This document shows, one piece after another, positions 61,835 to 64,000 of a DNA stretch of 64,000 nucleotides. Source of the stretch: Atriophallophorus winterbourni (Eukaryota; Platyhelminthes; Trematoda; Plagiorchiida; Microphallidae). The position numbers and the translations under genes were made by a program. Under the pieces are notes generated by a model that searched no databases, was not told the origin of the DNA, and saw only the letters and a list, made by a program, of their open reading frames with translations. Location: contig JACCGJ010023499.1 in assembly GCA_013407085.1 (NCBI GenBank), forward strand, positions 1-64,000, in the 5' to 3' direction. Positions within the stretch are counted from its first letter, which is position 1. Each line of letters opens with the position of its first letter.

Positions 61835-62209
61835 ATGCATACCTACTCAAGTCAGATTCCGACTCCAACTGCCGCATATATCCCATGTACCATGGTGGAA
61901 AGGAAGGGCAGCTTGAACGACAGGGAACAAACGGTATCGCGTAGTATAGTTCTACTTGGTGTACCAGAAAATACTTCTAGAGCATCGAATCAGGAAACGG
62001 TAGAGCACGACGTCAAACAATGGCGCTACATTGCGTGTTCTCTCGATATTTCTAATGCCGTTGTTGTGGACACTTTCCGAGTTCCTTTTTCGCCAAAATA
62101 CAAGGGGGATGGACCGAAACCTCTGAAGATTACGTTCTTGACCAGCGCTATGGCTGAAATAGTAAGGTCGGAATGGACAAAAAAAACGAACACTACCCAA
62201 GGATGTTAG
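61835..62209 (+). CDS. CR1-like LINE ORF1 (partial or frameshifted)
   Basis: The frame has 124 codons with RSIVLLGVPE, a DVKQW...L.I segment and KYKGDGPKPLKITF. This pattern is typical of the nucleic-acid-binding ORF1 of CR1-type LINEs. It ends at TAG soon after WTKKTNTTQ, where relatives continue, so the 3' part is probably lost to a frameshift. The true start is uncertain. Confidence 0.5.
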   Translation: MHTYSSQIPTPTAAYIPCTMVERKGSLNDREQTVSRSIVLLGVPENTSRASNQETVEHDVKQWRYIACSLDISNAVVVDTFRVPFSPKYKGDGPKPLKITFLTSAMAEIVRSEWTKKTNTTQGC

Positions 62210-62422
62210 ACTTAGCCCACCCAAACCAATGAGTGAGACACACTCGCGGCTGGGGGCGGTAGACGGCAGCGTTCCCACCGAAACGGAAGCAATCAATACA
62301 TCAAAAAACGTAGTGGGTCCGGCTCAAACCGAGTCGGACCGAGTACATCATGGTCCGGCTCTCAGGGGGTCGGACATACAAACATCATCCGCATAGGCTC
62401 GCTACACACGAAAACCACTGTT

Positions 62423-63691
62423 AAATGCCTATACACAAATGCACAGTGCTTGCGGAACAAAATCGCCGAATTGTCTCACTTTAACGCTCAGTTTTCTGCT
62501 GACATCATTGCTGTTACCGAAACATGGTTTCACGATCAGGTGAACGATTGCGAGCTGGCACTTCCCAACATGATCCTACTTCGACGAGACCGTTCAAGAT
62601 CAGGTGGTGGAGTTGCTTTGTATTATAACGAACGTCTTCAATGCACAGCTGTACCTGACACAAGGTTTGAGCTAGAGGACACCATGTGGTGTAGCCTTCG
62701 CTTGGAAACTGGAGAGAACTGTATACTTGGTGTGATCTACCGCTCGCCCAACTCTTCCGATGCCCACAATGAAACGTTGTTACAAATGATGCGCAACGCT
62801 GGAAATCTTAGAGGATGCCAATTGTTAATAATGGGTGATTTTAACCTCCCACATCTCTACACCAAAAGTGTGCATACTCAGCAATCCCTTGAGTACAAAT
62901 TCCGTGAGATTATCACTTTCACTTCCCTATACAACCATGTCCGTTCATTCACTCGACAAAGGGGACTCAATGAACCATCAATTCTAGATCTGGTTTTAAC
63001 CTCCGAAGCAACAGCAGTGGAGTCAGTGCAGTATCATAGTCCTTTGGGGCTAAGTGACCATCTTGTGTTGTCCTTCGAATTCGTGTGCAACGCCAGAAGG
63101 GCGTCAGGCGACGTTAAGTTCATCAGGAGAGTCGATTACTTTGGCCTTCGCGGTGCCATTACGATTATGGAGGAAAAACATCTCGATCTTACGAATGCAG
63201 ATACTCATTGTTCTAGTCTGTTAAGTTATATCGGTACAAAACTAGACGACAATTCTACCTGTGTTCTTAAAAGGAAATCAAGAACATTTTGCTTCAAACT
63301 CCGAAGCCGCACTCGGAAGTGGATAGCCATGCGAAATTCCGCATGGGCTGCACACAAAATAATACGAACAGACGCATCTTGGGAACACTTTCGTAGTTTT
63401 CGTAACAAGGTGACGTCCCTAATTCGAGAAGACAAGCAATATCACCATTGGAAGCTGATCGACCAGATGGAACGACATCCTAAGTTGCTGTACACCATCG
63501 TAAACACCGCGACCAAGGTTAAGCCAGGTGTATTTCCTATCCAGACAGAGAACGGACTGACTGATAATGTCAAGGATACAGCTGATGCCCTAATATCATT
63601 TTATGCGCAAGTATTTTGTCCAAAGAACGTGTCAACGCTGACGTCTTTGCCGCACCCACTACAAGTCGAATGCCTTAGCAACATCGAGTAA
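62423..63691 (+). CDS. CR1-like LINE ORF2, endonuclease and linker
   Basis: The open frame starts at least as far upstream as KCLYTNAQ (62423) and runs to TAA at 63689. It has AVTETW, RSGGGVALYYNERLQC, LGVIYRSPN, LLIMGDFNLPHL and LSDHLVLSF. These are the ordered motifs of an exonuclease-endonuclease-phosphatase fold that nicks the target DNA. The linker LRSRTRKWIAMRNSAW and the segment ending HPLQVECLSNIE follow. The stop is caused by an apparent loss of one G near 63688, after which the RT continues in another frame. Confidence 0.85.
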   Translation, partial: KCLYTNAQCLRNKIAELSHFNAQFSADIIAVTETWFHDQVNDCELALPNMILLRRDRSRSGGGVALYYNERLQCTAVPDTRFELEDTMWCSLRLETGENCILGVIYRSPNSSDAHNETLLQMMRNAGNLRGCQLLIMGDFNLPHLYTKSVHTQQSLEYKFREIITFTSLYNHVRSFTRQRGLNEPSILDLVLTSEATAVESVQYHSPLGLSDHLVLSFEFVCNARRASGDVKFIRRVDYFGLRGAITIMEEKHLDLTNADTHCSSLLSYIGTKLDDNSTCVLKRKSRTFCFKLRSRTRKWIAMRNSAWAAHKIIRTDASWEHFRSFRNKVTSLIREDKQYHHWKLIDQMERHPKLLYTIVNTATKVKPGVFPIQTENGLTDNVKDTADALISFYAQVFCPKNVSTLTSLPHPLQVECLSNIE

Positions 63692-64000
63692 ATCCTACGG
63701 TTGTGCGAAAGCATCTACGCCGGCTGAACGTTCGCAAATCACCAGGAGAGGATGGAATAACACCCGCTGTTCTGAAGTCATGCGAGCTGGAGCTTTGTGG
63801 CCCACTCAATGGTCTATTCAGGCACTCATTGAATACGGGAACCGTACCAACTCAATGGAAAACCGGTGTTATCACACCAATCTACAAAGGGGGCAGTCGT
63901 TCTGATCCGGCGAATTACCGCCCCGTGACGCTTTTTCAGCGGTTTCTAAAATTTTGGAACGCCTGGTGTGTGAACGACTTGTTGAACATCTCGAGAACCA
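63692..64000 (+). pseudogene. CR1-like LINE ORF2, reverse transcriptase start
   Basis: The shifted frame reads HLRRLNVRKSPGEDGITPA, WKTGVITPIYKGGSRSDPAN and YRPVTL. A second one-base loss in the T run near 63933 then changes frame to SKILERLVCERLVEHLEN at the window edge. The palm domain lies outside. Confidence 0.8.

Larger units (their letters stand above)
61835..64000 (+). mobile_element. Near-full-length CR1-like LINE, runs off the window
   Basis: The element holds an ORF1-like frame, a spacer of about 240 nt, and ORF2 with an apurinic endonuclease domain followed by the start of RT. It is the best preserved element here. Its 3' half lies beyond 64000. The family matches the decayed copy at 32280-34475. 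Confidence 0.85.

Noticed and set aside
1..64000. CRISPR array, prokaryotic operons or Shine-Dalgarno-led genes
   Set aside because: Genes are spliced with GT-AG introns and the repeats lack regular short spacers. The DNA is eukaryotic.

Overview
The window is eukaryotic, AT-rich and crowded with retrotransposons. Three spliced protein genes can be reconstructed with consistent splice phases. The best guess for the organism is a flatworm, probably a digenean fluke. The reasons are two genes whose first intron is only 31-36 nt, short 5' and long 3' introns, fluke-type CR1-like and other LINEs, a Ty3/Gypsy relic, and a tandem repeat that seems to carry a decayed hammerhead-ribozyme core. The species cannot be fixed from sequence alone.

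Layout. 1-4.4 kb: two terminal exons of a NUDT14-type UDP-sugar diphosphatase (+), whose 5' exons were not found. 4.4-11 kb: AT-rich DNA without a recognisable gene. 11.2-17.6 kb: two 1.3-kb direct repeats enclosing seven ~225-bp tandem units (hammerhead candidate) and a 5'-truncated CR1-like LINE. 18.3-29.5 kb: a complete 8-exon adenylosuccinate lyase gene (ADSL, +, 488 aa). 29.5-37.4 kb: intergenic DNA with a decayed CR1-like LINE and other LINE fragments. 37.4-53.9 kb: a complete 8-exon CEP95-like gene on the minus strand (523 aa), with several LINE fragments in its introns. 54-64 kb: overlapping retrotransposon remains, namely head-to-head LINE fragments, a minus-strand LINE, a Gypsy pol relic, and a nearly intact CR1-like element that runs off the right edge.

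A ~90-100 nt repeat with three potential hairpins recurs at least 16 times on both strands. The three genes are unrelated in function: nucleotide-sugar hydrolysis, purine synthesis, and a centrosomal/ciliary protein. No operon logic is seen. Family assignments rest on motif and alignment memory, because no database search was possible.
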